This document shows, one piece after another, positions 46,530-56,923 of a stretch of DNA of 64,000 nt; the first letter of the stretch is position 1, and the number at the start of each line of letters is the position of its first letter. The notes below the pieces were generated by a model that saw only the letters and a program-made list of their open reading frames with translations, was not told where the DNA came from and did not search any database. Source of the DNA: Burkholderiales bacterium (GTDB lineage Bacteria > Pseudomonadota > Gammaproteobacteria > Burkholderiales > JAHFRG01). The position numbers were made by a program, and so were the translations under genes. Where the stretch lies: contig DASZZH010000025.1 in the NCBI GenBank assembly GCA_035543335.1, positions 120,185 to 184,184 of the forward strand, read 5' to 3'.

Positions 46530-47021
46530 TTAGACAACTTCGGCGCGCTCGATGATGACGTCCTGCACCGGCACATCCTCATGCCCGGCGCGCATCCCGG
46601 TTTTGACCTTCCTGATTTTGTCGACCACGTCCGCGCCTTCCACCACGCGCCCGAACACGCAGTAGCCGTGGCCTTGTGGCGTCGCCGCGGTGAAGTTGAG
46701 GAAGGAGTTGTCGGCGACATTGATGAAAAACTGGCTGCTGGCGGAATGCGGATTCGAAGTGCGCGCCATGGCGATGGTGTAAGCCTCGTTTTTGAGGCCG
46801 TTGTCGGCCGCGTTCTTGATTGGCCCGCGCGTTGCTTTCTGCTTCATTCCCGGCTCGAAGCCGCCACCCTGAATCATGAAGCCGTCGATGACGCGGTGGA
46901 ACAAGGTGCTGCCGTAAAAACCGCTTTCCACATACTGGAGAAAATTAGCCACGGTAAGCGGCGCTTTCCCGGCATTGAGTTCAAGGGTAATGGTGCCGAG
47001 GCTGGTGTGGAACTTGACCAT
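46530..47021 (-). CDS. ppiB: Peptidyl-prolyl cis-trans isomerase B (cyclophilin)
   Basis: A 163-residue cyclophilin without signal peptide, hence cytoplasmic PpiB rather than PpiA. It shows [40 protein letters not shown], and [20 protein letters not shown]. The catalytic Arg (FHRV) and Phe/Gln positions are intact. It is probably co-transcribed with lpxH. Confidence 0.96.
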   Translation of the reverse strand: MVKFHTSLGTITLELNAGKAPLTVANFLQYVESGFYGSTLFHRVIDGFMIQGGGFEPGMKQKATRGPIKNAADNGLKNEAYTIAMARTSNPHSASSQFFINVADNSFLNFTAATPQGHGYCVFGRVVEGADVVDKIRKVKTGMRAGHEDVPVQDVIIERAEVV

Positions 47022-47068
47022 TTTTCATCCTTTGCCGGTGGGCAGCGGGAAGGGAACCGGAAACTGGT

Positions 47069-48331
47069 TTACACCGCGCCTTCGTAAGCAATCTTCCAGC
47101 GGTTGTTCTCCTTGATCCAGTATTGCCGTTTTTTCATCTTGGCGGAGAGATTGTTGCTGGAGTAGTCCTGCTCGAAGTTGACCACCGCGAGGTTTTCATA
47201 ACCGGGGTAGAGGAACATGCTGACGTTGGATACGCCGACCTTGATCCAGATTTTCGAGGCATTTATCTGCCGCTTTTGCCTGGTCCATTGGTTGAAATTC
47301 TGGCTCTTGGCGAAAAAATTCCTGGCATAGTGGCGCAAATACGCCTCGGTATCGCGGCTTTCCCAGTCGCGCCGCCAGGCTTCAACTTCCTGCGCCAGGG
47401 TATTGCGCTGCGCACGCCAGGCTTCCGGATTAATCCAATCCACACGCTCGCTGATGATGACCGGAGTCAGCCCGATTTGCAGGTTCTTGGAGAGCACCTG
47501 CAGGTCCTGGTTGGTGAGCACCACGCAGCCGTTGCTCGAGCGCGGCGGTCGGCTGTAGGTGTCGCTTGGTGTGCCGTGCAGCCAGATGCCATGGCCGTTG
47601 CGGCCATGTCGGCGGTCCCACTCGTTCGGGTAGCTGATGGGGTAGGCGCCCGCGCCGTAGAAATCGGAAAGCTGCGCCTTCGGCAGATTGGCGGTGACGA
47701 AATACACCCCGCGCGGCGTGCGCTGATCGCCTTCCTTCAATTTTTCAGCGCCGTTCTTGCCGCTGCTGATGTAGTAATCGGCGACATAGCGCGGCTCGCC
47801 GTTGACGTTTTGATACAGGTACAGCGTGGACAGTGAAATGTCCACCACCACGGCGTACTGCTGCTGCGGCTGCATCTGCAGCAGGTATTTAGGCAGGCGG
47901 TCGAGCGGCAGCGCCAGGCGGTGGCGCTGCAGGCGGGCAATCGCTTCTTCGCGCAATTCGGCCACGCGCTGCCGCGGCGCGTTCGGCGCATCACCGATGG
48001 TGCTCAAGGGACGCGCGCGCGCCAGCAGCAAATCGCCCTTGATTAAATGCAAAAGCCGGAAGTTGGGATAGGTCTTGAGCGCGTTGTCTATTTCCTGCAT
48101 CGCCGCGTCGAGATTATTGCGGCTGATTTCCATGATGCTGTTGACCAGCAGCTTTTCCGGCGTCGGCAGGGGGCGCACCAAAGAAGCCTGCAGGACCTGC
48201 TCATTCGTCGAGGATGCGCTGCCCGCCAAAGTCAAAGCCAGCGCCGCGGCGCAGGTGCATTTGAATAGCGTCGCCAGGGACCGTTGTTGCAGTGGGCTCA
48301 ACGGCCTACCTGTTCCCTTTGGATCAACCAT
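47069..48331 (-). CDS. L,D-transpeptidase (YkuD) with NTF2-like C-terminal domain
   Basis: A 420-residue exported protein. A signal-like hydrophobic stretch (TCAAALALTLAGSAS) is followed by a helical region, a YkuD domain (about 155-290) and an NTF2/SnoaL-like domain to the end (WRRDWESRDTEAYLRHYARN ... NNRWKIAYEGAV). The catalytic motif is HGTPSDTYSRPPRSSNGCVV, with His and Cys present. It cross-links or modifies peptidoglycan. The ATG at 48331 overlaps the upstream TPR gene by 34 bp. A TTG at 48300 overlapping its stop as TTGA is an alternative start. Confidence 0.85.
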   Translation of the reverse strand: MVDPKGTGRPLSPLQQRSLATLFKCTCAAALALTLAGSASSTNEQVLQASLVRPLPTPEKLLVNSIMEISRNNLDAAMQEIDNALKTYPNFRLLHLIKGDLLLARARPLSTIGDAPNAPRQRVAELREEAIARLQRHRLALPLDRLPKYLLQMQPQQQYAVVVDISLSTLYLYQNVNGEPRYVADYYISSGKNGAEKLKEGDQRTPRGVYFVTANLPKAQLSDFYGAGAYPISYPNEWDRRHGRNGHGIWLHGTPSDTYSRPPRSSNGCVVLTNQDLQVLSKNLQIGLTPVIISERVDWINPEAWRAQRNTLAQEVEAWRRDWESRDTEAYLRHYARNFFAKSQNFNQWTRQKRQINASKIWIKVGVSNVSMFLYPGYENLAVVNFEQDYSSNNLSAKMKKRQYWIKENNRWKIAYEGAV

Positions 48332-49296
48332 TTGTCCCCCGATCTTACGAGGTGCAGGGTTTTGGCGCTGGTGCTTTTCAGGGTGTTGGAGCGGTAACCC
48401 TGCTTGAACTTCACGCTGGCGTGAGTGGCGTCATCGAGCGCAACTTTGGGATCGATGACCGAAACCTGTATCGCTTTGGATTTTGAAATGCGCGCTTTGC
48501 GCGATTTTTCCCAATCTTCGCGGCTCTCATTGTTGGGCGTCTTGAAGTCCTGGGCATAGAAAGCGAGATAGGCGTCCGCATCGCCCTTCGACCAGGCCTT
48601 GGCCCAGTCGTTTACCGTTTTTATCACCTCGTCATCACTGCTTTTGCTGGCCGTTTTGTTCTCGTCGGCAGCGGGAGCGGCTTTCGCCACTTGCGGGGTT
48701 TCGGTTTGCGGCGTGGGTTTGTTCGCCGCCGCTCTTGAGCCGGCTTTGGAGATCTCAGTTTTCGCCGCGACCCTGGCCGCGCGCGGGCTGCCGGAGAAGA
48801 GCTCCTTGATGAGCTCCAGCTTGGTCTGCGCGGTAATGTTGTTCTTGTCGAGTTGCAATGCCTTGTCATACGCCTGGGTGGCGAGCTTGGCGTAAATGTC
48901 GCCCAGGTTTTCGTGCGCGGTGGCGTAGCTCGGATGAGTGCGTATCGCCGCTTCCAGCGCGGTTCGTGCCTTGTCGTACTGGCCCTGCGCTGCGTACAGC
49001 ACGGCCAGGTTGTTGTAGGGTTCGGGCAGTTCCGGGTAATCTTCGGTAAGGCCGGTGAAGACCTTGATGGCGTCATCTGGCTGGTTCTGCTCGGTGTAAA
49101 TCAAGCCCAGCAGAAAACGCGCCTTGGCGTCCTTGGGATGGACGGAAAGAAAGCTGCTGACCTTGTCCTGCGCCTGGGCATGACTGCCCTGCTTGAACAA
49201 GGCATAGGCATCCTCCAGGTCGTCGGCTGCCGCGGGCAGGCCGAATGCGAGAAGAGTCAGCAGCGTCAGTGAAGCGGCGATATCGGGCTTTTTCAT
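48298..49296 (-). CDS. Periplasmic TPR protein with NTF2-like domain
   Basis: A 332-residue exported protein. The signal peptide ends GLPAAADD. Tetratricopeptide repeats follow from about residue 27 to 160 (DAYALFKQGSHAQAQDKVSS; PYNNLAVLYAAQGQYDKART; TAHENLGDIYAKLATQAYDK), then a Lys/Pro/Ala linker. The C-terminal domain (VNDWAKAWSKGDADAYLAFY to DKWLIQREQ) is of the same NTF2-like type as in the L,D-transpeptidase encoded next. The overlapping genes and the shared domain suggest that the two proteins work together in the wall. The start MKKPDIAA is preferred to an ATG nine codons earlier. Confidence 0.8.
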   Translation of the reverse strand: MKKPDIAASLTLLTLLAFGLPAAADDLEDAYALFKQGSHAQAQDKVSSFLSVHPKDAKARFLLGLIYTEQNQPDDAIKVFTGLTEDYPELPEPYNNLAVLYAAQGQYDKARTALEAAIRTHPSYATAHENLGDIYAKLATQAYDKALQLDKNNITAQTKLELIKELFSGSPRAARVAAKTEISKAGSRAAANKPTPQTETPQVAKAAPAADENKTASKSSDDEVIKTVNDWAKAWSKGDADAYLAFYAQDFKTPNNESREDWEKSRKARISKSKAIQVSVIDPKVALDDATHASVKFKQGYRSNTLKSTSAKTLHLVRSGDKWLIQREQVGR

Positions 49297-49454
49297 TGTG
49301 GTATACTTTTTCGCCTTTAACAAAATAAGCTGATTCTACCAAGAAGCCCGCTCAATCCACAATCACCCATGATACATGCAGTTGGCTAATCAACCCTGTT
49401 TTTCGCCGTTCTGATTCGGGAACACCTCCCCGACCGCCGCATTCTCCGCAACCC

Positions 49455-50882
49455 ATGCTGAAAATCTATAACACTTTGGCCCGCGAAAAGCAGGCTTTCA
49501 AGCCGATTCACTCCGGCAGGGTTAACATGTACGTTTGCGGCATGACGGTGTACGACTATTGCCACCTCGGCCACGCCCGCGTGCTGGTGGCGTTTGACAT
49601 AGTGCAGCGCTGGTTCAGGGCGTCGGGGTATGCGGTGAATTATGTGCGCAACATTACCGACATCGACGACAAAATCATCAAGCGCGCCGCGGAAAACCAT
49701 GAACCGGCGGACGCGCTGACGGCGCGTTTCATTCAATTCATGGAGGAAGACGCGCAAGCACTGGCCGTGGAAAAGCCGGTATCCGAGCCGCGCGCCACCG
49801 CTTTTGTCGGCGACATGGTGCGGACGATAAAGACGCTGGTGGACAAGGGGCTGGCCTACCGCGCGGCCAACGGCGATGTGTATTACGCCGTGCACAAGTT
49901 TCCCGGTTACGGCAGGCTCTCCGGCAAATCGCTCGAGGATTTGCGCGCCGGAGAGCGGGTGGAAATCGGCGCGGAAAAGCGGGACCCGCTGGACTTCGTG
50001 CTGTGGAAAGCGGCCAAGCCCGGCGAGCCCGAATGGGATTCACCGTGGGGCAAAGGACGCCCCGGCTGGCATATCGAGTGCTCGGTGATGAGCGAGAAAC
50101 TGCTGGGTCATCACTTCGACATTCACGGCGGCGGCCAGGATTTGCAGTTCCCCCATCACGAGAACGAAATCGCGCAATCCGAGGGCGCCAACGGCTGCAC
50201 TTTCGTCAATTACTGGATGCACAACGGCTTCGTGCGCGTGGATGAGCAAAAGATGTCCAAGTCGCTCGGTAATTTCTTCACCGTGCGCGAAGTGCTGAAG
50301 AAATACGACGCCGAAGTGGTGCGCTTCTTCATTCTGCGCGCGCATTACCGCAGTCCCTTGAATTATTCCGACCAGCACCTCGACGATGCGCGGCATGCGC
50401 TGACGCGGCTCTACACCGCGTTGAAAGGCATCGATGCCGCTTCCGTCAAACTCGACTGGCAAGAACCTTATGCCGCGCGTTTCAAGGAAGCGATGGACGA
50501 TGACTTCAACACTCCCGAAGCCACGGCGGTCCTGTTTGACCTTGCGAATGAAGTGAACAAGACGCAGTCGCCTCAGAAGGCAGGAGTACTGAAAGCCCTG
50601 GGTGGAATTTTGGGATTGCTTGAGCGTGAACCCCAGCAGTACCTGCAGTCAGCTCCAAAGGCGACTTCTACAATAGTCCGTGCAATTGGTGGAGGTAAGG
50701 TTTCGGGAACTGCTGTTAAGGACTATCCGCCTGAGAGCATCGAACAGCTGATTGCGGCGCGAGCAGGTGCGCGTAAAGCAAAAAATTTTGCCGAATCCGA
50801 CCGCATCCGCAAGGATCTTTTAGAGGCGGGGATTGTGCTCGAAGACAAACCCGACGGCAAGACAGAATGGCGGCGGGTTTAG
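49455..50882 (+). CDS. cysS: Cysteinyl-tRNA synthetase
   Basis: A 475-residue class I synthetase. Zinc Cys in [19 protein letters not shown], including the HIGH-type HLGH. The KMSKS motif is in [14 protein letters not shown], with [10 protein letters not shown] and [14 protein letters not shown]. Between about residues 370 and 430 (DNA 50560-50745) codon use shifts to GGA, ACA, ATA, GTA. The protein there carries an extra stretch ([20 protein letters not shown]) before the usual [17 protein letters not shown]. This suggests an insertion or recombined patch. Confidence 0.95.
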   Translation: MLKIYNTLAREKQAFKPIHSGRVNMYVCGMTVYDYCHLGHARVLVAFDIVQRWFRASGYAVNYVRNITDIDDKIIKRAAENHEPADALTARFIQFMEEDAQALAVEKPVSEPRATAFVGDMVRTIKTLVDKGLAYRAANGDVYYAVHKFPGYGRLSGKSLEDLRAGERVEIGAEKRDPLDFVLWKAAKPGEPEWDSPWGKGRPGWHIECSVMSEKLLGHHFDIHGGGQDLQFPHHENEIAQSEGANGCTFVNYWMHNGFVRVDEQKMSKSLGNFFTVREVLKKYDAEVVRFFILRAHYRSPLNYSDQHLDDARHALTRLYTALKGIDAASVKLDWQEPYAARFKEAMDDDFNTPEATAVLFDLANEVNKTQSPQKAGVLKALGGILGLLEREPQQYLQSAPKATSTIVRAIGGGKVSGTAVKDYPPESIEQLIAARAGARKAKNFAESDRIRKDLLEAGIVLEDKPDGKTEWRRV

Positions 50883-51030
50883 CCGCATCGGTTTCCTTCC
50901 CTTTAGGCTTTTTAATCCCTCCGGGCAACACCGGCGCTGCCGTTTAGTGTAGATTATGGCAAGTCGCCGGCCGCAACTTTATTCCTTGAATCCTTTCTAA
51001 TTCTTGACCGCACGCGAAGAGAAGCAAGAC

Positions 51031-52179
51031 GTGTTTTATTCCAACCCAAATCCAAGAGCATCGCCGGTTGCCGCCGCCCTGGTGGCGGCAGGCCTGATCA
51101 TCCTCCTCCCGGCCTGTAGCGGGCAGGACTCCCAGGCCAAGCCCAACAAGGTGCTCGAACCGGCGGTGCCGGTGACCGTCGCCGCTGTGGAAAAGATAAC
51201 CATGCCGGTGCGCATTCGCGGCATCGGCAATGTGGAAGCCTACGCTACTGTCGCAGTGAAGGCGCGAGTGGACGGCCAGATCGTCAAGGTGCATTTCAAG
51301 GAAGGGCAGGAGGTGCCGAAGGGCGCGCTGCTGTTTGAAATCGACTCGCGCCCCTTCGAAGCACAACTGCGCCAGGCCGAAGCCAATTTGCTGCGCGGCA
51401 AGGCGCAGCTGGAAAACGCCAGCGCGCAGGAGAGGCGCTACCAGGATTTGCTGAACAAGAATTTCGTTTCGAAGGAATTCTATGCGCAGATCCGCACCAA
51501 TCGCGACGCCGCTGAAGCCACCACCCGCGCCGACCAGGCGGCGGTGGAAAATGCCAGAGTGCAGCTGGAATACACCAGGATCCGCTCGCCGATCAATGGC
51601 CACACCGGCAAGATCATGATCCAGGAAGGCAATCTGGTGAAAGCGAACGATACCAATTCACTGGTGGTGATCAATCAAATCAGCCCGATTTACGTGAATT
51701 TCTCCGTGCCCGAGCAAAACCTAAGCGAAATCCGCCGCTACCAGACGCAAGGGACGTTGAACGTTGCCGTGACCTTGCCCGACACCGGTACGCCGCCGAT
51801 CACCGGCATGCTCGTGTTTATCGACAACAGCGTGGATCCGGCGACCGGCACGATCAAGCTCAAGGCGCTGTTCGAGAACCAGGAGAAGCTGCTGTGGCCC
51901 GGCCAGTTTGCCCATGTCGCACTCACGTTGTATGAGCAGCAGAATGCGCTGGTGGTGCCAAGCCAGGCGGTGCAAACCGGTCCCAAGGGCCAGTATATAT
52001 TTGTAGTCAAGCCCGATTTCACCGCCGAAGTGCGCAATGTGGCGGTGGCTTGGGCGGACGGCGGACAAACCGTTATTGCCAAAGGCCTGTCGGGGGGGGA
52101 AAAAGTGGTGACCAGCGGCCAGTTGCGTCTCACGCCCGGGGCCAAGGTTGAACTCAAAACCACGCAGGCCGGTTCATGA
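51031..52179 (+). CDS. RND efflux periplasmic adaptor lipoprotein
   Basis: A 382-residue membrane-fusion protein. Lipobox in GLIILLPACSGQ; the barrel-sandwich hybrid (VKARVDGQIVKVHFKEGQEV), a coiled-coil hairpin (about 105-170), then beta-barrel and membrane-proximal domains follow. The start is taken as GTG 51031, giving a normal lipoprotein signal, rather than TTG 51004. It couples the inner-membrane pump encoded next to an outer-membrane channel not encoded here. The stop overlaps the pump start as ATGA. Confidence 0.9.
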   Translation: MFYSNPNPRASPVAAALVAAGLIILLPACSGQDSQAKPNKVLEPAVPVTVAAVEKITMPVRIRGIGNVEAYATVAVKARVDGQIVKVHFKEGQEVPKGALLFEIDSRPFEAQLRQAEANLLRGKAQLENASAQERRYQDLLNKNFVSKEFYAQIRTNRDAAEATTRADQAAVENARVQLEYTRIRSPINGHTGKIMIQEGNLVKANDTNSLVVINQISPIYVNFSVPEQNLSEIRRYQTQGTLNVAVTLPDTGTPPITGMLVFIDNSVDPATGTIKLKALFENQEKLLWPGQFAHVALTLYEQQNALVVPSQAVQTGPKGQYIFVVKPDFTAEVRNVAVAWADGGQTVIAKGLSGGEKVVTSGQLRLTPGAKVELKTTQAGS

Positions 52180-55100
52180 ACATCCCTGAGCTTTGCGTGA
52201 AGCGTCCGGTCATGACCATCCTGGTCATGGCCGGAATTCTGATTTCAGGGCTCATCAGCTACCGTTTTCTGCCGGTAAGCGCGCTGCCCAACGTCGACTT
52301 TCCCACTATCCAGGTTTCCACCAACCTTCCGGGCGCGAGCCCCGAGACCATGGCTTCGGCGGTGGCGACGCCGCTGGAAAAGCAGTTCTCGACGATTGCG
52401 GGACTCGATTCGATGAGCTCGGTGAGCGCGCTCGGCAGCGCCCAGATCACTTTGCAGTTTTCGCTGGACCGCGACGTCGATGCCGCGGCGCAGGACGTGC
52501 AGGCGGCGATTTCCGCCGCCGGGCGGCAGCTGCCGCCCACGCTGACCAACCCGCCGTCCTATCGCAAGGTAAATCCGGCGGATGCGCCTATTTTTTATCT
52601 GGCGCTGACTTCCGACATGCTGCCGCTTTCCACCGTTGATGAATATGCGGAAACGCTGCTGGCGCAGCGCATTTCCATGATCAACGGCGTGGCGCAAGTG
52701 CAGGTATTCGGCGCGCAGAAATACGCCGTGCGCGTGCAGCTCGACCCCAATCTGCTGGCGGCGAAAGGCATCGGCATCGACGAAGTGGAGAAGGCGCTCG
52801 ACCAGCACAACGTCAATCTGCCTACCGGCACGCTCTCCGGCCAGCATCGCACGGTGACCATCCAGGCCACCGGACAATTACAAAATGCCGCCGCCTACCG
52901 CGCGGCCATCGTCACCTACCGCAACGGTTCCCCGGTGCGGCTGCATGAGCTCGGGCGGGTCATCGATAGCGTGCAGAACGACAAGGTCGCGGCCTGGTAC
53001 AACGACGCGCGCGGCATCGTGTTGAGCATTCAGCGGCAGCCAGGCACCAACACCATCGAGGTGGTGGACTCCATCAGGAAACTGCTGCCGACGTTCCGCG
53101 CCGAACTGCCTGCCGGCGTGAACATGAATATTCTTTACGATCGTTCTGAATCGATCCGCGCTTCGGTGGGCGACGTGCAGTTCTCGCTGTTCCTGGCGCT
53201 GGTGCTGGTGGTGCTGGTGATTTTCCTGTTCCTGCGCAATCTGTCGGCAACGGTGATTCCCAGCCTGGCGCTGCCGCTTTCCATCATCGGCACCTTCTCT
53301 TTCATGTACCTCCTGGGCTACAGCGTGGACAACCTGTCCCTGATGGCGCTCACGCTATGCGTGGGTTTCGTGGTGGATGACGCGATTGTGATGCTGGAAA
53401 ACATCACCCGCCACGTGGAGCAGGGCGAGTCCCCGCTGCAGGCGACGCTCAACGGCTCGAAGGAAATCGCTTTCACCATTCTGTCCATGACTCTTTCGCT
53501 CGCGGCGGTGTTCATCCCGGTGTTTTTCATGGGCGGTGTGCTGGGGAAACTGCTGCATGAGTTTGCCGTGACCATCATCGTCGCGGTGCTGATTTCCGGT
53601 TTCGTGTCGTTGACGCTCACGCCGATGCTGTGCAGCCGCCTGCTGCGGCCGCAGCTACAGCAGCGGCACGGCCGGCTGTATGCAATGAGCGAGGCTTTCT
53701 TTGAAGGCATGAAGCGCCTCTACGACGCGACTCTCAAATGGGTGCTGGCGCACCAGCGCTTTACCCTGCTCATGTTTGCGGCCATTGTGGTGGCTACTGG
53801 CTGGCTGTTTGTGAAGATGCCCAAGGGTTTTTTGCCGAGCGAGGATACCGGTCAGCTGTTTGTGTTCACGGAAGCGGCGCAGGACATCTCGTTCGAAGCC
53901 ATGTCCCGGCAGCAGCAAACAGTCGCCGAGATTATCCGCAACGATCCCAACGTGGAATCGCTCATGTCGTTCATCGGCGCCGGTGGTTCCAGCCAGTCAT
54001 TGAGCCTCGGGCGCATTTTCATCCGCTTGAAGCCGCGCCATCAGCGGCTGGCCGCCGATGAGGTGATTCAAGAGCTGCGGCCGAAGATGCAGACCATCCC
54101 CGGCATCAAGGCGTATCTGCAGAACCTGCCGACCATCCGCATCGGCGGCGTGCTCACCAAGAGCCAGTATCAGTACACGCTGCAGGATGCCGACACCGAA
54201 GTGCTTTACCGTTGGGTGCCGCTGATTGAGGAGAAGCTCAAGCAACTGCCGGGATTCAGCGACGTCACCAGCGACCTGCAGATTTCCAACCCGCAGGTGC
54301 TGGTGGAAATCGAGCGCGACAAGGCCTCCGCGCTGGGCGTAACCTCGCAACAGATCGAAGGCGCGCTCTACGATGCCTACGGTTCGCGCCAGGTTTCCAC
54401 CATTTACACGCCGAGCAACGAATACTGGGTGATTATGGAACTCGATCCGAAGTACCAGGCCGACGCTCAAGCGCTGTCGATGCTCTATGTGCGCTCAGGC
54501 GGGGGCAAGCTGGTGCCGTTAAGCTCGGTCGCGCGGCTGAAACCTGGCGTGGGCACGCTCACCATCAATCACCAGGGACAGCTGCCGGCAGTGACGATTT
54601 CATTCGACCTGCAGCCCGGCGTCTCGCTCAGCGAGGCGATTCAGCGCATTGAAAAAGCGAAAAATGAGATGAACGCGCCGGCGACCTTGAGCGCGAGCTT
54701 CCAGGGCGCGGCGCAGGCTTTCCAGTCATCGCTGCAAAACATGGGTTATCTGCTTCTCATGTCAGTGCTGGTGATTTACATTGTGCTCGGCATTTTGTAC
54801 GAGAGCTTCATCCACCCGGTTACCATTCTCTCCGGCCTGCCCACCGCCGGCCTGGGGGCGCTGCTGACACTTTCGCTTTTTCATTACGATCTGGACATGT
54901 ACGCCTTTGTCGGCATCATCATGCTGGTCGGCATCGTCAAGAAAAACGCCATCATGATGATCGACTTCGCGATCGAGGCGCAGCGCGCGCATGGCAAGAA
55001 ACCGTTCGACGCGATTTACGAGGCGTGCATCGTGCGTTTTCGCCCCATCATGATGACCACCATGGCGGCGCTGATGGGAAGCCTGCCGATCGCCATAGGC

Positions 55101-55277
55101 GTGGGCACTGGCTCGGAAGCGCGCCGCCCGCTGGGGCTCGCGGTGGTTGGCGGTCTACTGTTTTCGCAGCTTTTGACGCTCTACATCACTCCGGTCATTT
55201 ACCTTTATCTGGAGTCCTTCCAGGACTGGTTGGCGGCACGGCGCGGCATACGCGGCATGCAAGTCGGCGCTTCTTGA
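52176..55277 (+). CDS. RND efflux transporter, HAE1/MdtBC type
   Basis: A 1033-residue proton-driven pump with twelve membrane helices and two large periplasmic loops. It begins MNIPELCVKRPVMTILVMAG. TM4 has the paired acidic residues for proton relay in VGFVVDDAIVMLENITRH, and GVLGKLLHEFAVTI and PVTILSGLPTAGLGALL are conserved RND segments. Sequence style is closest to MdtB/MdtC-like drug pumps rather than heavy-metal CzcA. There is no outer-membrane factor and no local regulator beside it. Confidence 0.92.
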   Translation: MNIPELCVKRPVMTILVMAGILISGLISYRFLPVSALPNVDFPTIQVSTNLPGASPETMASAVATPLEKQFSTIAGLDSMSSVSALGSAQITLQFSLDRDVDAAAQDVQAAISAAGRQLPPTLTNPPSYRKVNPADAPIFYLALTSDMLPLSTVDEYAETLLAQRISMINGVAQVQVFGAQKYAVRVQLDPNLLAAKGIGIDEVEKALDQHNVNLPTGTLSGQHRTVTIQATGQLQNAAAYRAAIVTYRNGSPVRLHELGRVIDSVQNDKVAAWYNDARGIVLSIQRQPGTNTIEVVDSIRKLLPTFRAELPAGVNMNILYDRSESIRASVGDVQFSLFLALVLVVLVIFLFLRNLSATVIPSLALPLSIIGTFSFMYLLGYSVDNLSLMALTLCVGFVVDDAIVMLENITRHVEQGESPLQATLNGSKEIAFTILSMTLSLAAVFIPVFFMGGVLGKLLHEFAVTIIVAVLISGFVSLTLTPMLCSRLLRPQLQQRHGRLYAMSEAFFEGMKRLYDATLKWVLAHQRFTLLMFAAIVVATGWLFVKMPKGFLPSEDTGQLFVFTEAAQDISFEAMSRQQQTVAEIIRNDPNVESLMSFIGAGGSSQSLSLGRIFIRLKPRHQRLAADEVIQELRPKMQTIPGIKAYLQNLPTIRIGGVLTKSQYQYTLQDADTEVLYRWVPLIEEKLKQLPGFSDVTSDLQISNPQVLVEIERDKASALGVTSQQIEGALYDAYGSRQVSTIYTPSNEYWVIMELDPKYQADAQALSMLYVRSGGGKLVPLSSVARLKPGVGTLTINHQGQLPAVTISFDLQPGVSLSEAIQRIEKAKNEMNAPATLSASFQGAAQAFQSSLQNMGYLLLMSVLVIYIVLGILYESFIHPVTILSGLPTAGLGALLTLSLFHYDLDMYAFVGIIMLVGIVKKNAIMMIDFAIEAQRAHGKKPFDAIYEACIVRFRPIMMTTMAALMGSLPIAIGVGTGSEARRPLGLAVVGGLLFSQLLTLYITPVIYLYLESFQDWLAARRGIRGMQVGAS

Positions 55278-55320
55278 TATTGTGTAGTCCCGGAATCAGC
55301 ACATGCTAATTTGGATTACG

Positions 55321-55341
55321 GGTGGGCCCCCGCCATTTTTT
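55321..55341 (+). terminator. Possible terminator after the RND operon
   Basis: A short GC-rich stem GGTGG-GCCC-CCGCC (55321-55334) is followed by ATTTTTT. It lies between the convergent RND and dnaJ genes. The stem is only 5 bp with one G-T pair, so it is modest. Confidence 0.45.
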
Positions 55342-55349
55342 GATTACTG

Positions 55350-56474
55350 TTATTGTGCGAAAAATTCTTTCACTTTATCCATCCATGACTTTGCGCGCGG
55401 GTTGTGGCGCGCGTCGTCACGGATATTGATCGCTTCGAGTTCCTGCAGCAGTTCGCGCTGGCGCGAGGTGAGATTGACCGGGGTTTCCACCATGACATGG
55501 CACAGCAAATCGCCATGGGCGCTGCTGCGCACGCCCCGGATACCTTTGCCGCGCAGCCGAAACACTTTGCCGGTCTGCGTTTCGGCCGGAATTTTGATTT
55601 TGGCGTAGCCGTCGAGCGTGGGGATTCCGATTTCACCGCCCAGGGCCGCGGTGCTGAAGCTGATTGGCATTTCGCAGTGCAAATCGTTGTGGTCGCGGGT
55701 GAACACCTGATGCGGCCGAATGTGGGTCACCACATACAAATCGCCCGGCGGCCCGCCGTTCACGCCGGCTTCGCCCTCGCCGGATAAGCGGATGCGGTCG
55801 CCGTCATCTATTCCCGCGGGAATTTTTACAGACAGAGTCTTGTGCTGCTTGACGCGGCCGGCGCCGTGGCAGGTCGTGCACGGCTCGGGAATCATCTTGC
55901 CGGTGCCGTGGCACTTCGGGCAGGTTTGCTGGATCGAAAAGAAGCCTTGCTGCATGCGCACCTGGCCGTGTCCGCCGCAAGTAGTACAGGTGACCGGCTT
56001 GGTGCCGGGCTTCGCGCCCGAGCCATGGCAGGTTTCGCATACCGCCATGGTGGGAATGCGGATGCGGGTTTCGCTGCCGCGCGCCGCCTCTTCCAGCGAG
56101 ATTTCCAGGTTGTAGCGCAAATCCGCGCCGCGATAAACGCCGGAGCGCGTGCGTGCGCCGCCAAAGATGTCGCTGAAAATGTCGCTGAAAGCGTCGGCGA
56201 AGCCGCCGCTAAAACCCGCGCCCGCGGCGCCCATGCCCGCCGCTTGCGGATCGACGCCGGCGTGGCCGAACTGGTCATAAGCGGCGCGCTTCTCGGGATT
56301 GGAGAGAATCTCGTACGCCTGCTTGGCATCCTTGAACTGCTCCTCGGCCCTGGGATTGTCCGGGTTGCGGTCCGGATGAAATTTCATCGCCAGCTTGCGG
56401 TAAGCCTTCTTGATTTCCTCATCGGAAGCGTCGCGGTTGACGCCGAGCACTTCGTAGAAATCTTTTTTGGCCAT
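55350..56474 (-). CDS. dnaJ: Chaperone DnaJ
   Basis: A 374-residue co-chaperone stimulating DnaK. J domain 1-70 with HPD at 33-35. A Gly/Phe-rich region follows, then four CxxCxGxG zinc repeats ([32 protein letters not shown]) and the C-terminal peptide-binding domains. The start is [12 protein letters not shown]. Twelve upstream in-frame codons are translated repeat. The usual Shine-Dalgarno position is occupied by the CTTAAA/GTTCAC array, so no clear ribosome site remains. Confidence 0.97.
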   Translation of the reverse strand: MAKKDFYEVLGVNRDASDEEIKKAYRKLAMKFHPDRNPDNPRAEEQFKDAKQAYEILSNPEKRAAYDQFGHAGVDPQAAGMGAAGAGFSGGFADAFSDIFSDIFGGARTRSGVYRGADLRYNLEISLEEAARGSETRIRIPTMAVCETCHGSGAKPGTKPVTCTTCGGHGQVRMQQGFFSIQQTCPKCHGTGKMIPEPCTTCHGAGRVKQHKTLSVKIPAGIDDGDRIRLSGEGEAGVNGGPPGDLYVVTHIRPHQVFTRDHNDLHCEMPISFSTAALGGEIGIPTLDGYAKIKIPAETQTGKVFRLRGKGIRGVRSSAHGDLLCHVMVETPVNLTSRQRELLQELEAINIRDDARHNPRAKSWMDKVKEFFAQ

Positions 56475-56480
56475 TTTAAG

Positions 56481-56923
56481 GTGAACGAGTGAACGGGTGA
56501 ATGAGTACAAGTATTCAGAGACAATTACCGCTTTCGCCGTAACGAAGCAATAGGACCGCTCAATAAACGAAAGACCTGTTCAAGCTTCTGATCAATCTCC
56601 TGCCTGTTTGCGAGATATCCCAACCGATACGCGACTTCCAGGTGCGTATCCAATTCAGAGAGTGATCCATTTGCAAAGCTCAGAAAATGCAACAATTCGC
56701 CGGTTCCGGTTCGCGCCGCGCCTTCTGCAATATTGGCGGGTACGGAAGTCGCGGCCCGGCGCAACTGCGAGGTTAAGCCGTAAAGCTCCGACTTGGGAAA
56801 CGACTCGGTTAATCCGTATACGAGCAAGGCGAGTTCAATGGACTCTCGCCAAACGAGCAGATCACGATGCTTTCGCTTCAGATGAGCCACCCGTTCACTC
56901 GTTCACTCGTTCACATGTTCACC
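56481..56923. repeat. Octamer-array inverted repeat enclosing a four-helix-bundle gene
   Basis: The left array (56481-56508: GTGAACGA, GTGAACGG, GTGAATGA, GTAC) and the right array (about 56892-56923: GTTCACTC, GTTCACTC, GTTCACAT, GTTCACC) are inverted copies of an 8-nt unit. Between them lies one gene on the minus strand. The whole unit fills the dnaK-dnaJ gap, ending 3 bp from the dnaK stop and 6 bp from the dnaJ start. Confidence 0.88.
56525..56890 (-). CDS. Four-helix-bundle protein (23S rRNA intervening-sequence family)
   Basis: A 121-residue protein matching the four-helix-bundle/S23 family: [20 protein letters not shown], then [20 protein letters not shown], the family's most conserved stretch, and a C-terminal pair of helices. 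Such proteins were first found in intervening sequences of 23S rRNA genes and form basic pentamers that can bind nucleic acid (also Avd in diversity-generating retroelements). It starts with GTG inside the right octamer array and lies within an inverted-repeat unit between dnaK and dnaJ, a place where no gene is expected. Confidence 0.85.
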   Translation of the reverse strand: MAHLKRKHRDLLVWRESIELALLVYGLTESFPKSELYGLTSQLRRAATSVPANIAEGAARTGTGELLHFLSFANGSLSELDTHLEVAYRLGYLANRQEIDQKLEQVFRLLSGPIASLRRKR

